This document shows, piece after piece, positions 1-8,388 of a DNA stretch of 51,115 nt (position 1 is the stretch's first letter; each line of letters opens with the position of its first letter). Position numbers and translations under genes: made by a program. Under the pieces are notes generated by a model that saw nothing but the letters and a program-made list of their open reading frames with translations, was not told the origin of the DNA and searched no databases. Origin of the DNA: Planctomycetia bacterium (GTDB taxonomy: Bacteria > Planctomycetota > Phycisphaerae > Phycisphaerales > SM1A02). The stretch covers positions 1 to 51,115 of the forward strand of contig SYAC01000032.1 in assembly GCA_005787685.1 (NCBI GenBank), given 5' to 3'.

Positions 1-177
1 CAGCAGCTGGCTGCGCAGGAGCAGGTTCTGCAGGGGTTGGTTCAGAAGGGGTTGGTTCAGCAGCAGCTGGCTGCGCAGGAGCAGGTTCTGCAGGGGTTGG
101 TTCAGAAGGGGTTGGTTCAGCAGCAGCTGGCTGCGCAGGAGCAGGTTCTGCAGGGGTTGGTTCAGAAGGGGTTGGTT
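1..177. repeat. 60-bp tandem repeat, about three copies, inside the export gene
   Basis: Positions 1-60 and 61-120 are identical and 121-177 continue the same unit before it diverges. On the minus strand each unit encodes AEPTPSEPTPAEPAPAQPAA, 20 residues, in frame. Sub-repeats of EPTP are nested within the unit. The array touches the window edge, so the copy number is a minimum. Confidence 0.97.
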
Positions 178-1018
178 GCGCTGAATCCGAAGCTGGAACC
201 ACAGGGGCAGATTCTGAAGCTGGTGGCTCTACGACTGGGCGAACAGTTGGTGAGGTAGGAGTTGGAAGTTCGTTGATAAGTTTATCAATATCAACTTCCG
301 GCACCGCAGAATTAGTTTGAGTAGGCGTTATGGAGTCATTTGGATTTTTGGTTGATGGCTGTTCGGAATTTGAGGCAGATTTATCTTGTTTAGAGGCTTC
401 GTCTTTTGGAGATTTTCGGTCATATTCTGGTTTGAATTCTTCTTCTAAGGTAGTTCGCGTGATTAAGATTCGAGTTGTATTCACGCTGGCGCCTTGAGCT
501 GTTGCAAGCGCATCAAGCAGGCGAAAATCTGGCTTGGGCAGCGCAAAAAGTCCAGGCTGAGCAACCGAACCTAATACCCTATATTGAAATGTACGCCCCT
601 CTGTTAAGGCCACAAATACCTGCGGGTTGGTGATGATGTCTTTGAGCCGTTCTGTAATGTCGTTCTCCAAGACCTCAACTGTCTTACCGGCTGCAGCTAT
701 TTTACCGATCACCGGCAGCTGTATTAATCCGCTTTGATCAATAATTCGCTCTGAACGCTCAGTTTCTCCCGTCCGCATTAAATTTGGAATAGAAATTGAC
801 AAAACATCGCCAGGTGAAAAGGTGTACTGAGATGTGCTTGGCTGCAACATTTCACGAGTTGGCTCAACAAAGTCGGGCAGATCACCCGCTTGTTCTATGA
901 CATCAATGCGTCCAAGAATGGGCATTGCTGATGGCGTTGTTTCAAAATAACCCGTTCGACTTGGATCAATAAAACTATCGGTTTCGCAACCCACAAGGAT
1001 TGCGAGCAAGGACAACAT
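1..1018 (-). CDS. Polysaccharide export lipoprotein (Wza/GumB type), C-terminus cut by the window edge
   Basis: About 339 residues are visible and the 3' end lies beyond position 1. The chosen ATG (1016-1018) gives a short hydrophobic leader ending in a lipobox (AILVGC), so the mature protein is a lipoprotein. Residues about 65-165 match the Poly_export domain (YTFSPGDVLSISIPN, then GLIQLPVIGKI). An SLBB-like segment follows (VLGSVAQPGLFALP, LLDALATAQGA). From about residue 190 it becomes a low-complexity Ser/Lys/Asn linker, then a Pro/Ala/Glu tail made of 20-residue repeats. Family members form the outer-membrane or periplasmic conduit for exported capsule or exopolysaccharide. No in-frame ATG, GTG or TTG occurs upstream before the stop at about 1067-1069. 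The leader lacks a basic residue before its hydrophobic core, so the start is a little uncertain. No polysaccharide neighbours are visible, but they could lie left of the window. Confidence 0.85.
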   Translation of the reverse strand, partial: MLSLLAILVGCETDSFIDPSRTGYFETTPSAMPILGRIDVIEQAGDLPDFVEPTREMLQPSTSQYTFSPGDVLSISIPNLMRTGETERSERIIDQSGLIQLPVIGKIAAAGKTVEVLENDITERLKDIITNPQVFVALTEGRTFQYRVLGSVAQPGLFALPKPDFRLLDALATAQGASVNTTRILITRTTLEEEFKPEYDRKSPKDEASKQDKSASNSEQPSTKNPNDSITPTQTNSAVPEVDIDKLINELPTPTSPTVRPVVEPPASESAPVVPASDSAQPTPSEPTPAEPAPAQPAAAEPTPSEPTPAEPAPAQPAAAEPTPSEPTPAEPAPAQPAA

Positions 1019-1190
1019 GAGGCCAGGAAATAAATTATGCGAATTCGAAATTGAAGCACCTATATTTATTTAATGAAATAGATTTCTAGCAGTTGAGTAT
1101 CGGTCTAAATGGGTAGCCTAAGTTATACAAACAAAAATGATCAGAGATTAAACATTATTGCATGTTGAATGTTCGACGAATTGATCGGGT

Positions 1191-1206
1191 GCAATTTATA
1201 AATTGC
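1191..1206. repeat. Perfect 16-bp palindrome gcaatttataaattgc
   Basis: It lies between pyrB (stop at 1238) and the start of the export gene. It could be an AT-rich hairpin or an operator. On the minus strand it is not followed by a T-run, so a terminator for pyrB is not convincing. The rest of 1019-1237 is AT-rich and should hold the export gene promoter, but no clear -35/-10 pair stands out. Confidence 0.4.
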
Positions 1207-1237
1207 ATTTTTCACGAAGCTGAGATAAGGGCGCGAG

Positions 1238-2176
1238 TTAGTGACCAATAACCTCTTCTAGTACGGCCATTCGTGCAGCTACCCCGTGGGTTACTTGGCG
1301 TAAAATGCGGGTACCACCAAATTCGTCAGCTACAGCGTCGTCAATTTCAACCCCGCGGTTCACTGGTCCAGGGTGAAGAACCACCGCACCTGACTTTAAA
1401 CGCAATGCCCGCTCCATAGTTAGACCATAAAGCTCTCGGTAATCCGACGAAATGCCGTAAGATGCTGCACGTTCTGTTTGTAGTCTTAGCATCATAATAG
1501 CATCAAGATCGCGTAAATTAGAATCAATATCGTGAGAAATGCTCACTAAATCACAAAACTTGATCATTTCTTTATGTGACCTGTTCACCAAAGTCGGTGG
1601 GCCAATCAAAACAACATGACACCCAAGAATAGTCAAACCATGGCAGGCGGAACGAGCAACCCGGCTATTCGCAATATCGCCAACTATGGCGACTCGCTTG
1701 CCTTCTAAGGATCCCAGCGACTCCTGCAGGGTCAAAATGTCTAACAGGCCCTGGGTTGGATGCTCATGACGTCCATCGCCGGCATTGATAACTGGAATTG
1801 AAACCCGCCTAGCCACCATGGCTGGACCACCCGAAATTGTGGAACGAATGACCAACCCACTTACGCCCATGGCTTCAATATTGAGCGCAGTATCCACCAG
1901 ACTTTCGCCCTTGCTCGCGCTTGAACCACTAGCGGCCAAAGTGAACACCTCGCCGCCCAGACGGTGAACAGCGGTTTCAAAACTGCAACGGGTGCGTGTT
2001 GAGTCTTCAAAAAAGAGATTGGCGATCACGCGGCCAGCAAGCGCGTCTTTGCGGGCGATTCGCTGATCAGCAACCGCAAGATTGTTTTTTGCGGCGGAAA
2101 GAAGGCGCTGCAGGTGTTCGCGCGGCAAGCCCTCTATTTGCAGAAAGTGCCTTGCGTGCATGTTCTTCGATGTCAT
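1238..2176 (-). CDS. pyrB: Aspartate carbamoyltransferase catalytic subunit
   Basis: PyrB condenses carbamoyl phosphate with L-aspartate to give N-carbamoyl-aspartate, the committed step of de novo pyrimidine synthesis in the cytoplasm. At 312 residues it is the usual length. Visible motifs are the carbamoyl-phosphate loop FFEDSTRTR (residues 55-63), HPTQGLLD near 138, the aspartate-domain segment MMLRLQTERA, and HPGPVNRGVEI near 268. It stands alone: no pyrI regulatory chain, pyrC or pyrR is adjacent, so it is probably an unregulated-trimer or PyrC-partnered type. The ATG at 2176 is used. A second ATG five codons in (MHARHF) would also give a complete enzyme. The gene diverges from the phosphoesterase across a 156-base gap. 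Confidence 0.97.
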   Translation of the reverse strand: MTSKNMHARHFLQIEGLPREHLQRLLSAAKNNLAVADQRIARKDALAGRVIANLFFEDSTRTRCSFETAVHRLGGEVFTLAASGSSASKGESLVDTALNIEAMGVSGLVIRSTISGGPAMVARRVSIPVINAGDGRHEHPTQGLLDILTLQESLGSLEGKRVAIVGDIANSRVARSACHGLTILGCHVVLIGPPTLVNRSHKEMIKFCDLVSISHDIDSNLRDLDAIMMLRLQTERAASYGISSDYRELYGLTMERALRLKSGAVVLHPGPVNRGVEIDDAVADEFGGTRILRQVTHGVAARMAVLEEVIGH

Positions 2177-2332
2177 GGTGCGTAGTTATAGCGAATTCGC
2201 ATTGATATTGATTGCGTGAGCGACAGACAACCTGAGGCACGAGAATTACTTGCCACAAGCCTGACCTCATTCATGGCTTCATGCGCAAAAAGACCCGCTT
2301 GTTAGCGTAAGTTGTTGCGCTAGCCTTGATCT

Positions 2333-2935
2333 ATGGCAAGCACCGTTTGGATTTCTGGCGACACGCACTTTGGTGAAGTCAAAGCGATCTCCTTATTTCA
2401 AAGACCATTTTCGGATGTCGCCACCATGGACAACGCCTTAATCGACGCCATCAATCGCGTTGTGAAGAAGCGCGATGTGCTGATTCATATTGGCGACTTT
2501 TGCGGGCCAAGTGCCCAGGGCCGCGACGCACAAGTTGCTCACGCGCTGACAATGCGAAAGCGGATTCTTTGCAAGACCATTCAACTTATCCGCGGCAATC
2601 ACGATCCCAAGGTGGCGAAGTTTGAGGCGTTGTTTGCGTCGGTGAAAAATCAAAAGACATTTCGGCGCAATGATGGCGGCGAGCGAGTTGTCCTATGCCA
2701 CTATCCGCTGCGCGCTTGGCGTGGACAATTAGGTGGAGCCATGCATTTGTATGGACACGCGCACGGCGCCTTGTTGGAAATTGGACGCAGCATGGATGTG
2801 GGCGTTGACAGTTGGAATTATTCGCCGCTTCGGCTTTCGCATGCGCTGGATATGTTGGCGGCGCGGCCGTTGATGCCGCCGGATGGCTGGGTGCGTAGGC
2901 AAGAAACAAGGCGCGATGTGCCCGAAGATTTTTGA
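2333..2935 (+). CDS. Calcineurin-like metallophosphoesterase
   Basis: This 200-residue protein carries the complete set of metallophosphoesterase metal-binding motifs: SGDTHFG near the N-terminus (D-x-H), HIGDFCG (GD), IRGNHDPK (GNHD), VLCHYP and YGHAHG. It resembles the compact bacterial group of predicted phosphohydrolases often annotated YfcE- or MJ0936-like. The substrate cannot be read from sequence; phosphodiesters or nucleotides are typical. It has no signal peptide or membrane segment, so it should be cytoplasmic. It is transcribed away from pyrB and followed by two lipoprotein genes on the same strand. Confidence 0.9.
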   Translation: MASTVWISGDTHFGEVKAISLFQRPFSDVATMDNALIDAINRVVKKRDVLIHIGDFCGPSAQGRDAQVAHALTMRKRILCKTIQLIRGNHDPKVAKFEALFASVKNQKTFRRNDGGERVVLCHYPLRAWRGQLGGAMHLYGHAHGALLEIGRSMDVGVDSWNYSPLRLSHALDMLAARPLMPPDGWVRRQETRRDVPEDF

Positions 2936-3025
2936 AGGTCGGAAGACAACACATATGCCCGTGAATAAGCGCGGAAATAATTTTTGCGGCCGAAGATTTA
3001 TAGAACGCTTGAAATTGAAGTTACC

Positions 3026-3724
3026 ATGCGCCTTATGAAATACATTGCAATGTTGATTGTGGCTGCTGTTGGCCTGCTCGGCAGCGCGTGCGCTTCGCCG
3101 TCACCTAAAAGTGGAACGATCGCTACTGAAATTACCCGCGATGTTGCCGAAGGAACCTGGGCTTTAACAGACAGCGAAAATGGTCTTTTTGATGTGAATT
3201 TGTTCAATGATGGCGCGGCGATCAGCAATTGGTGCAAAGGCGTAGATGGCGCGAAAGGCGAGCAAGGAACCTGGAAGATTGAAGATGGGGTATTAGTGTT
3301 GAATTGGTCCGACGGCTCACTAGATGTGATTCAGTTGGGACAAATTGGTTTTGAAAAATATTCCTATGCCCCGCGCGTGAATCGACAAGGACCGCCCACT
3401 TCGTTTGGTCAAGCGGTCAAGGTTCTTACTTACGCCGCGCAGTGGGCTGGTGTTTGGAAGACTCGCAGCGCGGATCCAAACTTGAAAAAACTGGAATTTT
3501 ATATTTGTCTGCAAAGCAATGGCGCCGCCATGAAAAGTATCGACGCCATAAACACAGGCTGGTGGCAAAAACAACAAGGCGGTATTGCCGTTTATTTCAG
3601 CGATGGCTGGTACATGTTGATCGAACGCGAGGGCGACAGCGTGAAGGCAAAAAGTTGGGCGCCAGGCGTGGACCATGCCTCCGCTCCAACTGGAATCGTT
3701 TCCATGGCGCAGGTGCTAGAGTGA
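3026..3724 (+). CDS. Uncharacterised exported lipoprotein
   Basis: I do not recognise the family. The open frame extends upstream to a TTG at 2984, but the ATG at 3026 gives a proper signal: basic MRLMK, a hydrophobic core, then the lipobox LLGSAC. The mature part (about 205 residues) contains two similar beta-rich segments with the pattern GTWALTDSENGLFDVNLFNDG and later GVWKTRS...LEFYICLQSNG. Each is followed by GxW and a Y/F-rich strand, so it may be a duplicated beta-sandwich or lipocalin-like fold. That fold is inference. The gene is followed five bases later by another small lipoprotein gene, suggesting a two-gene envelope operon. Confidence 0.75.
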   Translation: MRLMKYIAMLIVAAVGLLGSACASPSPKSGTIATEITRDVAEGTWALTDSENGLFDVNLFNDGAAISNWCKGVDGAKGEQGTWKIEDGVLVLNWSDGSLDVIQLGQIGFEKYSYAPRVNRQGPPTSFGQAVKVLTYAAQWAGVWKTRSADPNLKKLEFYICLQSNGAAMKSIDAINTGWWQKQQGGIAVYFSDGWYMLIEREGDSVKAKSWAPGVDHASAPTGIVSMAQVLE

Positions 3725-3729
3725 TCATC

Positions 3730-3993
3730 ATGTCACACATTCAATCGCGCATCTCTCAATGTTTCGTGGCGGTGGCGGTATTGCTAGCTTGTGGATGCAA
3801 AAGTCAGCCATCACTTTGGCAGGGCGACCAGTCGCCAACTCAATATCAAACGCAACAAATGAACAAGGGCGGGCAACCCGTGACCTACTACGACTTGAAT
3901 GATGGTGACAATGAGGATCCAAATGTGGATCAGGGCAACTATCCAGAGATGAGTGAACCGTGGTGGAATTCGCCTGGATACATTGGTGGTTAA
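3730..3993 (+). CDS. Small lipoprotein (87 aa)
   Basis: The ATG at 3730 begins five bases after the previous stop. The 87-residue product has a lipoprotein signal (VAVAVLLACGC, Cys about 23). The mature part is a short acidic, Gln/Asn/Asp-rich chain with no recognisable domain, ending in EPWWNSPGYIGG. The open frame extends far upstream in another gene's shadow, so the internal ATG is chosen. Its TAA (3991-3993) overlaps the stop codon of the convergent dehydrogenase gene (3990-3992). Function unknown. Confidence 0.7.
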   Translation: MSHIQSRISQCFVAVAVLLACGCKSQPSLWQGDQSPTQYQTQQMNKGGQPVTYYDLNDGDNEDPNVDQGNYPEMSEPWWNSPGYIGG

Positions 3994-5228
3994 TTCGCGG
4001 CTTCTATTTTCCAAAGCGATCCGGGACCGCGTTCTCCGCCGTCAAATGCGCACAAGACAAGTTCGCCATCCAGCATTTCACCAAAGCTGCTCCAAAGATT
4101 TCCGCTGCGGTGAATTAATTTTCTTGGCGTGCCCATCTTCATGTCTTGAACGCGTGCGCCCCAGATAATTCCGTAGCCGTAGTCCGCGAAAAGATAAATG
4201 CCATTCAATGCTGGGTACTTTGCGCCGCGATACACATAACCTCCAGTCACGCTTACGCCGTCATTGTGTGAATACTCATGCACGGGGTCGATATAAGCGT
4301 GGCCAAAGTCACCTTTCTGGCCAGAGGCGAACGCGTGCAACCCCTCGCGCGCATTCCATCCGTAGTTGCCGCCCTTCACAATGACATCAATTTCCTCAAA
4401 TTCGTTTTGTCCCACATCCCCCGCCCACAGCAATTTGGTTTGGCGATCAAAACTCATGCGCCACACATTGCGAAGCCCATACGCCCAAATTTCCTTGCGC
4501 GCACCTTTCGTGTCGACAAAAGGATTGTCGGCGGGAATTTTGTAGGGAGATTCCTTGGTCACTTCGGACACATCAATACGAATGATGGACGCAAGAAGTG
4601 TGCCTACATTTTGGCCGTGGCCGTACGGATCATCGGCGGCGCCACCATCTCCCAAACTGAGATACAGCATTGCGTCTGGACCAAACAGAATCGTGCCACC
4701 ATTGTGATTGGAATACGGTTGTTCAACCTCCAATATTTTTTTCTCGCTGTCAATGTTGATGGAGTTACGATCATCATTCACGCGAAACTGGCTTAAGACG
4801 GAGCGACGCGGACTGGTGGCGCTGTAATACAAGTAGACCAATCCGTTCTGCGCGTAGTTGGGATGAAAACAAATCGACAACAAGCCTTCCTCATTATTTT
4901 TAGAATTCACTTCCTTGCGCATGTCTAGAAAAACTGTGCCAGATTTCGCCTGATTATTCTTTTGATCCAGGCGCAGAATTCGTCCGGCTTGTTCAACCAC
5001 ATACAGATTGTTGGGCTCGCCAGGGGCCTGCACCGCTTGCACAGGTCGGCGTAATTGAACATTGGGAAATATTCGAACCAGTTGAATTGCGGGAACGCGC
5101 GTGGGATCGGACTGGATCACTGGCGGTGATTGCGTGCCGCTGGTTTGTGCGTAGGTAAAAACCGCTGCCGCGCCAAGCAAGAAACATAGGGCAAAGAAGC
5201 TCATTACATGAATTCGAAAGTGGAACAT
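3990..5228 (-). CDS. PQQ-dependent sugar dehydrogenase-like beta-propeller protein
   Basis: This 412-residue exported protein has a Sec signal at residues 1-28 (core FFALCFLLGAAAVFTYA). It belongs to the soluble glucose/sorbosone dehydrogenase (GSDH) family. Visible hallmarks are NNLYVVEQAGRI, EEGLLSICFHPNY, HNGGTILFGPDAMLYLSLGDGG, EIWAYGLRNVWRMSFD, GDVGQNEFEEIDV, GGNYGWNAREG and GGYVYRG. Family members are six-bladed propellers that oxidise sugars in the periplasm with PQQ and calcium, though many bacterial members have unproven substrates. The start codon shares one base with the stop of the upstream HD-GYP gene (TGATG), so translation is probably coupled. No pqq biosynthesis genes are in the window. 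Confidence 0.9.
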   Translation of the reverse strand: MFHFRIHVMSFFALCFLLGAAAVFTYAQTSGTQSPPVIQSDPTRVPAIQLVRIFPNVQLRRPVQAVQAPGEPNNLYVVEQAGRILRLDQKNNQAKSGTVFLDMRKEVNSKNNEEGLLSICFHPNYAQNGLVYLYYSATSPRRSVLSQFRVNDDRNSINIDSEKKILEVEQPYSNHNGGTILFGPDAMLYLSLGDGGAADDPYGHGQNVGTLLASIIRIDVSEVTKESPYKIPADNPFVDTKGARKEIWAYGLRNVWRMSFDRQTKLLWAGDVGQNEFEEIDVIVKGGNYGWNAREGLHAFASGQKGDFGHAYIDPVHEYSHNDGVSVTGGYVYRGAKYPALNGIYLFADYGYGIIWGARVQDMKMGTPRKLIHRSGNLWSSFGEMLDGELVLCAFDGGERGPGSLWKIEAAN

Positions 5229-6772
5229 CAGGCTGGGTCCTTGAAGTGATTGTGTTTGGCGACACGCTCTTCTAATTTCTCTATCGGAATAGACAAAAAT
5301 ACTTTTCCTAATTCTGGATCAAAATGTGTGCCAAGACACCTTTCGATTTCAGCCAAGGCTTGCGCAACATTGCGTGCAGGACGGTAGGCGCGGTTGCTCG
5401 TCATAGCATCAAAACAATCCGCAATACAAATAATTCTGCCAAGAACCGAAATTTGCTTGCCAACTAATTTACGCGGATACCCTGAGCCATCCCATTTTTC
5501 ATGATGCTCCAGAACGCCAGGGAGCACATCGTGCATTTGGGGTATGTCGTGCAATATTTCATATCCGCGTTCGGGATGTAATTTAATTTGAGCGAACTCC
5601 TCGTCTGTTAAGCGCTCCACCTTACGAAGAACCTCCTCTTTTACAAACATTTTTCCAAGGTCATGCATTATGCCACAGAAGGTTATTTTCTCAATCTCTG
5701 CCTCACTCAGATTCGCTGCCTGAGCAAGCAATTTCGCAAATTCTGCCACGTGTTTGCAATGATCTTTCGTGTAAGGATCCTTGCCGTCAATGGACTTAAT
5801 TAGCGCATGTGTAATTCCTTCGAATGTTTCCTTTTGATCGCGCTCAAGACGCTGCACCATGGCGGCTTGTTGAATATTTTTTAGCGTTTGCGCGGCCGTG
5901 TCCGCGACAGTGCCTGCGACACTTGCGGTGATTGTGAGCATGGCGTCATCGCACTGCTTTCGATCATCCAGATAAAGAAATCCGAACAGCATGCCTGACA
6001 ATTCAACTGGTATGCAAATGGCGCAGCGCACATTCATGCCCTGCAAACTCATTGCAATTCCACCGCCTTCAACGGCTTCATTTGCTTTGGCAACAACGGG
6101 TCCTTGGCGCGCTTGCCGCAGCATAGTGCGGCTCATGCGTGTCTTTCCGCCTGGATCTTGAATATTGCCAACTTGGGCTAGCACTTCAACCGCCTCGCCT
6201 TGGCCAGTGGCACGCACAAACGCGACATTTTCAAATTGCGAGGATTTTGCCGCGGCATGGACCAACGCTTGATAGACCGACGATTCGTCTGTGGCCTTGT
6301 GAATGGCCGCGCTCGAGTCCAAAAGCAGCAGCAACTGATTGTGCGCAAAGGTCGAGGGACTGGAAATACGAACACGCTCAATACGCGAACTCTCCAGCGA
6401 GTTGTCCTTGTCACCGGACATGACAACTGTTCGCGACATATTGATAGGCGATTCTTGATTGATGAAATCAAACTTCCATGGTGCAATTTCAATGTGATCA
6501 CCGTGCTGCAACGCAAGCGTGCGCTCCGTTTCCAAGCGCATTCCATTCACAAATGTTCCACCAGTGCTGCCTTTATCCTTGATGCGCCAGTGTCCTGGTT
6601 CTTGAGTTGTTGGCGGATTCCACTGTAATAAAGCATGCTGACGACTTACCCCACCGTCAGACAACACGATGCCGCAACTTGGTTCGCGACCAATAGTAAT
6701 GGGGCCGGGGGGAGCAAGTTGCCGCCTGAGGTCCTTGTTGTCGGTTTCGCAAACAAGCCAAAAATCAGCCAT
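5228..6772 (-). CDS. FHA-GAF-HD-GYP signalling protein, predicted cyclic-di-GMP phosphodiesterase
   Basis: The 514-residue protein has three parts. An FHA phosphothreonine-binding domain spans about 5-105 (TIGREPSCGIVLSD, VSRQHA, GSTGGTFVNG). A GAF-like sensor spans about 145-300 (CIPVELSGMLFGFLYLDD). An HD-GYP domain spans about 315-505, with HD at 370-371 (GIMHDLGK) and the GYP signature HHEKWDGSGYP at 423-433. All catalytic residues appear present, so it should hydrolyse c-di-GMP. The FHA domain suggests recruitment by a Ser/Thr kinase. It has no signal or membrane segment. It is the first gene of a two-gene operon with the exported PQQ-type dehydrogenase. Confidence 0.94.
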   Translation of the reverse strand: MADFWLVCETDNKDLRRQLAPPGPITIGREPSCGIVLSDGGVSRQHALLQWNPPTTQEPGHWRIKDKGSTGGTFVNGMRLETERTLALQHGDHIEIAPWKFDFINQESPINMSRTVVMSGDKDNSLESSRIERVRISSPSTFAHNQLLLLLDSSAAIHKATDESSVYQALVHAAAKSSQFENVAFVRATGQGEAVEVLAQVGNIQDPGGKTRMSRTMLRQARQGPVVAKANEAVEGGGIAMSLQGMNVRCAICIPVELSGMLFGFLYLDDRKQCDDAMLTITASVAGTVADTAAQTLKNIQQAAMVQRLERDQKETFEGITHALIKSIDGKDPYTKDHCKHVAEFAKLLAQAANLSEAEIEKITFCGIMHDLGKMFVKEEVLRKVERLTDEEFAQIKLHPERGYEILHDIPQMHDVLPGVLEHHEKWDGSGYPRKLVGKQISVLGRIICIADCFDAMTSNRAYRPARNVAQALAEIERCLGTHFDPELGKVFLSIPIEKLEERVAKHNHFKDPA

Positions 6773-6853
6773 GTCCGCATGATACTTAATCTTGGAAATT
6801 AAATAAATGCCAGAAATGAATTCGGGGAAATTGCACGCCGAAGCATGCGCGAA

Positions 6854-8020
6854 TTATTTTGGTTGTGGCAGTGCCACTAGTAATTCTTGGCGCGCGTTGA
6901 CAGTGCTGCCGGGTACCGGAGGTAATCCAAGCAGGGTCAAGCAGACATTGGCGGCGTCGGCATTGCGAATGGGCGGCAATTGATTGGGCGTGAAGCGTTC
7001 GTTGGCGCCGGGGCAATGTCGAGAGACTTTGTTGATCAAGTACAGATCAACAGGTTTTTGATTCACGCCGCTCCACACCATAAATGGAATTGTGAAATTG
7101 ATCGGAGCCTCTGGATCGGTGTGGCTCGTAAATGGAACACCACCTCCGTGGTCAGAAGTCAGAACAATCGCCACACGCCCAGCCAGACTTTGTGATTGCT
7201 GAATTTTACTCAGCAGCGAAGCAAGCTCTTGATCAATGCGCTGCAGCGACTTTCGATAGGAAGATCCTTCGTTTAAATCCCAACCAGCGCCATGACCGGT
7301 GAAATCCGGCAGTGCGAGATGAAGAAATGTGAAGGATCGTTTTTGGTTTTGGCTCGCGACATTGATGAAGGCCACAAGTTGCTCCACCTGGGTCATGAGA
7401 TCGGATGAGTGAATAAAACAATCAATTTTATTTTGGCCGTCATTGGGGGCAACACCATCTGGACCACCGGCATCTTCGCCATAACTTTGCCCAAACAAAA
7501 CAAATTTCCACTTGCCGGCGATCATCGCGGTTTGCATGCCTGCGTCGTGCGCCACATCAAAAACGCTTGAAATATAACGATCCGCCTTCAAATGAAGCGA
7601 CCCGCCCATTTTGCGCGACGGTGGATCCGAATTGCTCACCCAGCCGTGACCATGTTCACCCACCAATAGTCGACCCGTGAGCATGTCAACATGATTTGGA
7701 AGCGTGATTGAACTGTCGGGGTCGCAGCGGGCTTGCGCAGTCCATGCGCCTTGGGTGAGTTGCTGCATGGCGGGATATTGATCGACGATTGGCGGCAAGA
7801 GCGCTTCCGGTCGCAGGCCATCTACGGAAATTAAAATGACGTGGTCAATGGTGTTTGTGTTGGGCAGCGCTGACTTGGTTGGGGCGGTTGATTCCGTGGT
7901 TGTGTTGGATGCCGATGACTGGACTGGCCAGTTGACGGTGAATATGCCCGAGCCGGCCATGACCAAGCTTGCTAGAAGCAACCAAACATACTTTGAATTG
8001 TTTTTAAATTGTTGCGACAT
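6854..8020 (-). CDS. Exported type I phosphodiesterase/nucleotide pyrophosphatase-like enzyme (alkaline phosphatase superfamily)
   Basis: The frame stays open through the tRNA-Ala gene, but the ATG at 8020 gives a sensible start. MSQQFKNNSKY is followed by one hydrophobic segment (VWLLLASLVMAG), so the 388-residue protein is exported or anchored by its N-terminus. Metal-site motifs are complete: ILISVDGLRP, the nucleophile segment SITLPNHVDMLTG, LPDFTGHG, VLTSDHGG and TSHTDPEAP. These define the phosphodiesterase/sulfatase-like fold. Thr as nucleophile and no C-x-P-x-R signature point to a phosphodiesterase or phosphatase rather than a formylglycine sulfatase. Its substrate is unknown. The AT-rich 8021-8125 stretch should hold its promoter, downstream of the tRNA terminator. 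Confidence 0.88.
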   Translation of the reverse strand: MSQQFKNNSKYVWLLLASLVMAGSGIFTVNWPVQSSASNTTTESTAPTKSALPNTNTIDHVILISVDGLRPEALLPPIVDQYPAMQQLTQGAWTAQARCDPDSSITLPNHVDMLTGRLLVGEHGHGWVSNSDPPSRKMGGSLHLKADRYISSVFDVAHDAGMQTAMIAGKWKFVLFGQSYGEDAGGPDGVAPNDGQNKIDCFIHSSDLMTQVEQLVAFINVASQNQKRSFTFLHLALPDFTGHGAGWDLNEGSSYRKSLQRIDQELASLLSKIQQSQSLAGRVAIVLTSDHGGGVPFTSHTDPEAPINFTIPFMVWSGVNQKPVDLYLINKVSRHCPGANERFTPNQLPPIRNADAANVCLTLLGLPPVPGSTVNARQELLVALPQPK

Positions 8021-8125
8021 GGAATGTGTGGTGCGAACCGCGAAATATATAAAACATAAATGTAGGTCTGAATTGTCAAGATCATATTGCGAAATGTGTT
8101 CAAGTCCCATGAGTAACGATGCTTG

Positions 8126-8167
8126 AAAAAATAAAAACCCGTCATCGTTGCACGCAACGAAGACGGG
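8126..8167 (-). terminator. Rho-independent terminator of tRNA-Ala
   Basis: On the minus strand a 13-bp stem with one mismatch (arms 8155-8167 and 8138-8150, loop cgtg) is followed directly by tttttattttttc. It starts ten bases after the tRNA 3' end. It separates the tRNA unit from the exported phosphodiesterase gene. Confidence 0.92.
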
Positions 8168-8176
8168 ATGTCGAAG

Positions 8177-8249
8177 TGGACCTGATCGGGATCGAACCGA
8201 CCGCCTCTTCCATGCCATGGAAGCGCTCTACCAAATGAGCTACAGGCCC
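8177..8249 (-). tRNA. tRNA-Ala, anticodon GGC
   Basis: A 73-base cloverleaf folds on the minus strand. The acceptor is GGGCCTG with CAGGTCC, containing the G3-U70 pair that is the alanine identity element. The D stem is GCTC/GAGC. The anticodon arm is CTTCC-ATGGCAT-GGAAG with anticodon GGC. The T arm is GTCGG-TTCGATC-CCGAT and the discriminator is A. The CCA end is not encoded. Confidence 0.97.
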
Positions 8250-8388
8250 AAATACCTAATTTTTTCCAATTAGGCGCAAATCTATTTCAAGACCAACCGC
8301 AGGGTTGAATAGTGTAGTCAAAACGCTCATTTTTTGCCCGCGACGGAGCACATATCAAGTCCGCTATTCAAATGGGTTCAGCGGCGTA

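Noticed and set aside
37-258. Plus-strand ORF through the 60-bp repeats (73 aa)
   Set aside because: It is the mirror of the Pro/Ala-rich repeats of the export gene. The minus-strand frame has a lipobox, a Poly_export domain and continues across the whole region.
1191-1206. Palindrome as a pyrB terminator
   Set aside because: No T-run follows on the minus strand. Listed only as a repeat.
8021-8218. N-terminal extension of the phosphodiesterase frame into the tRNA gene
   Set aside because: It would overlap tRNA-Ala and its terminator, and the residues do not resemble a signal peptide, while the ATG at 8020 gives one.
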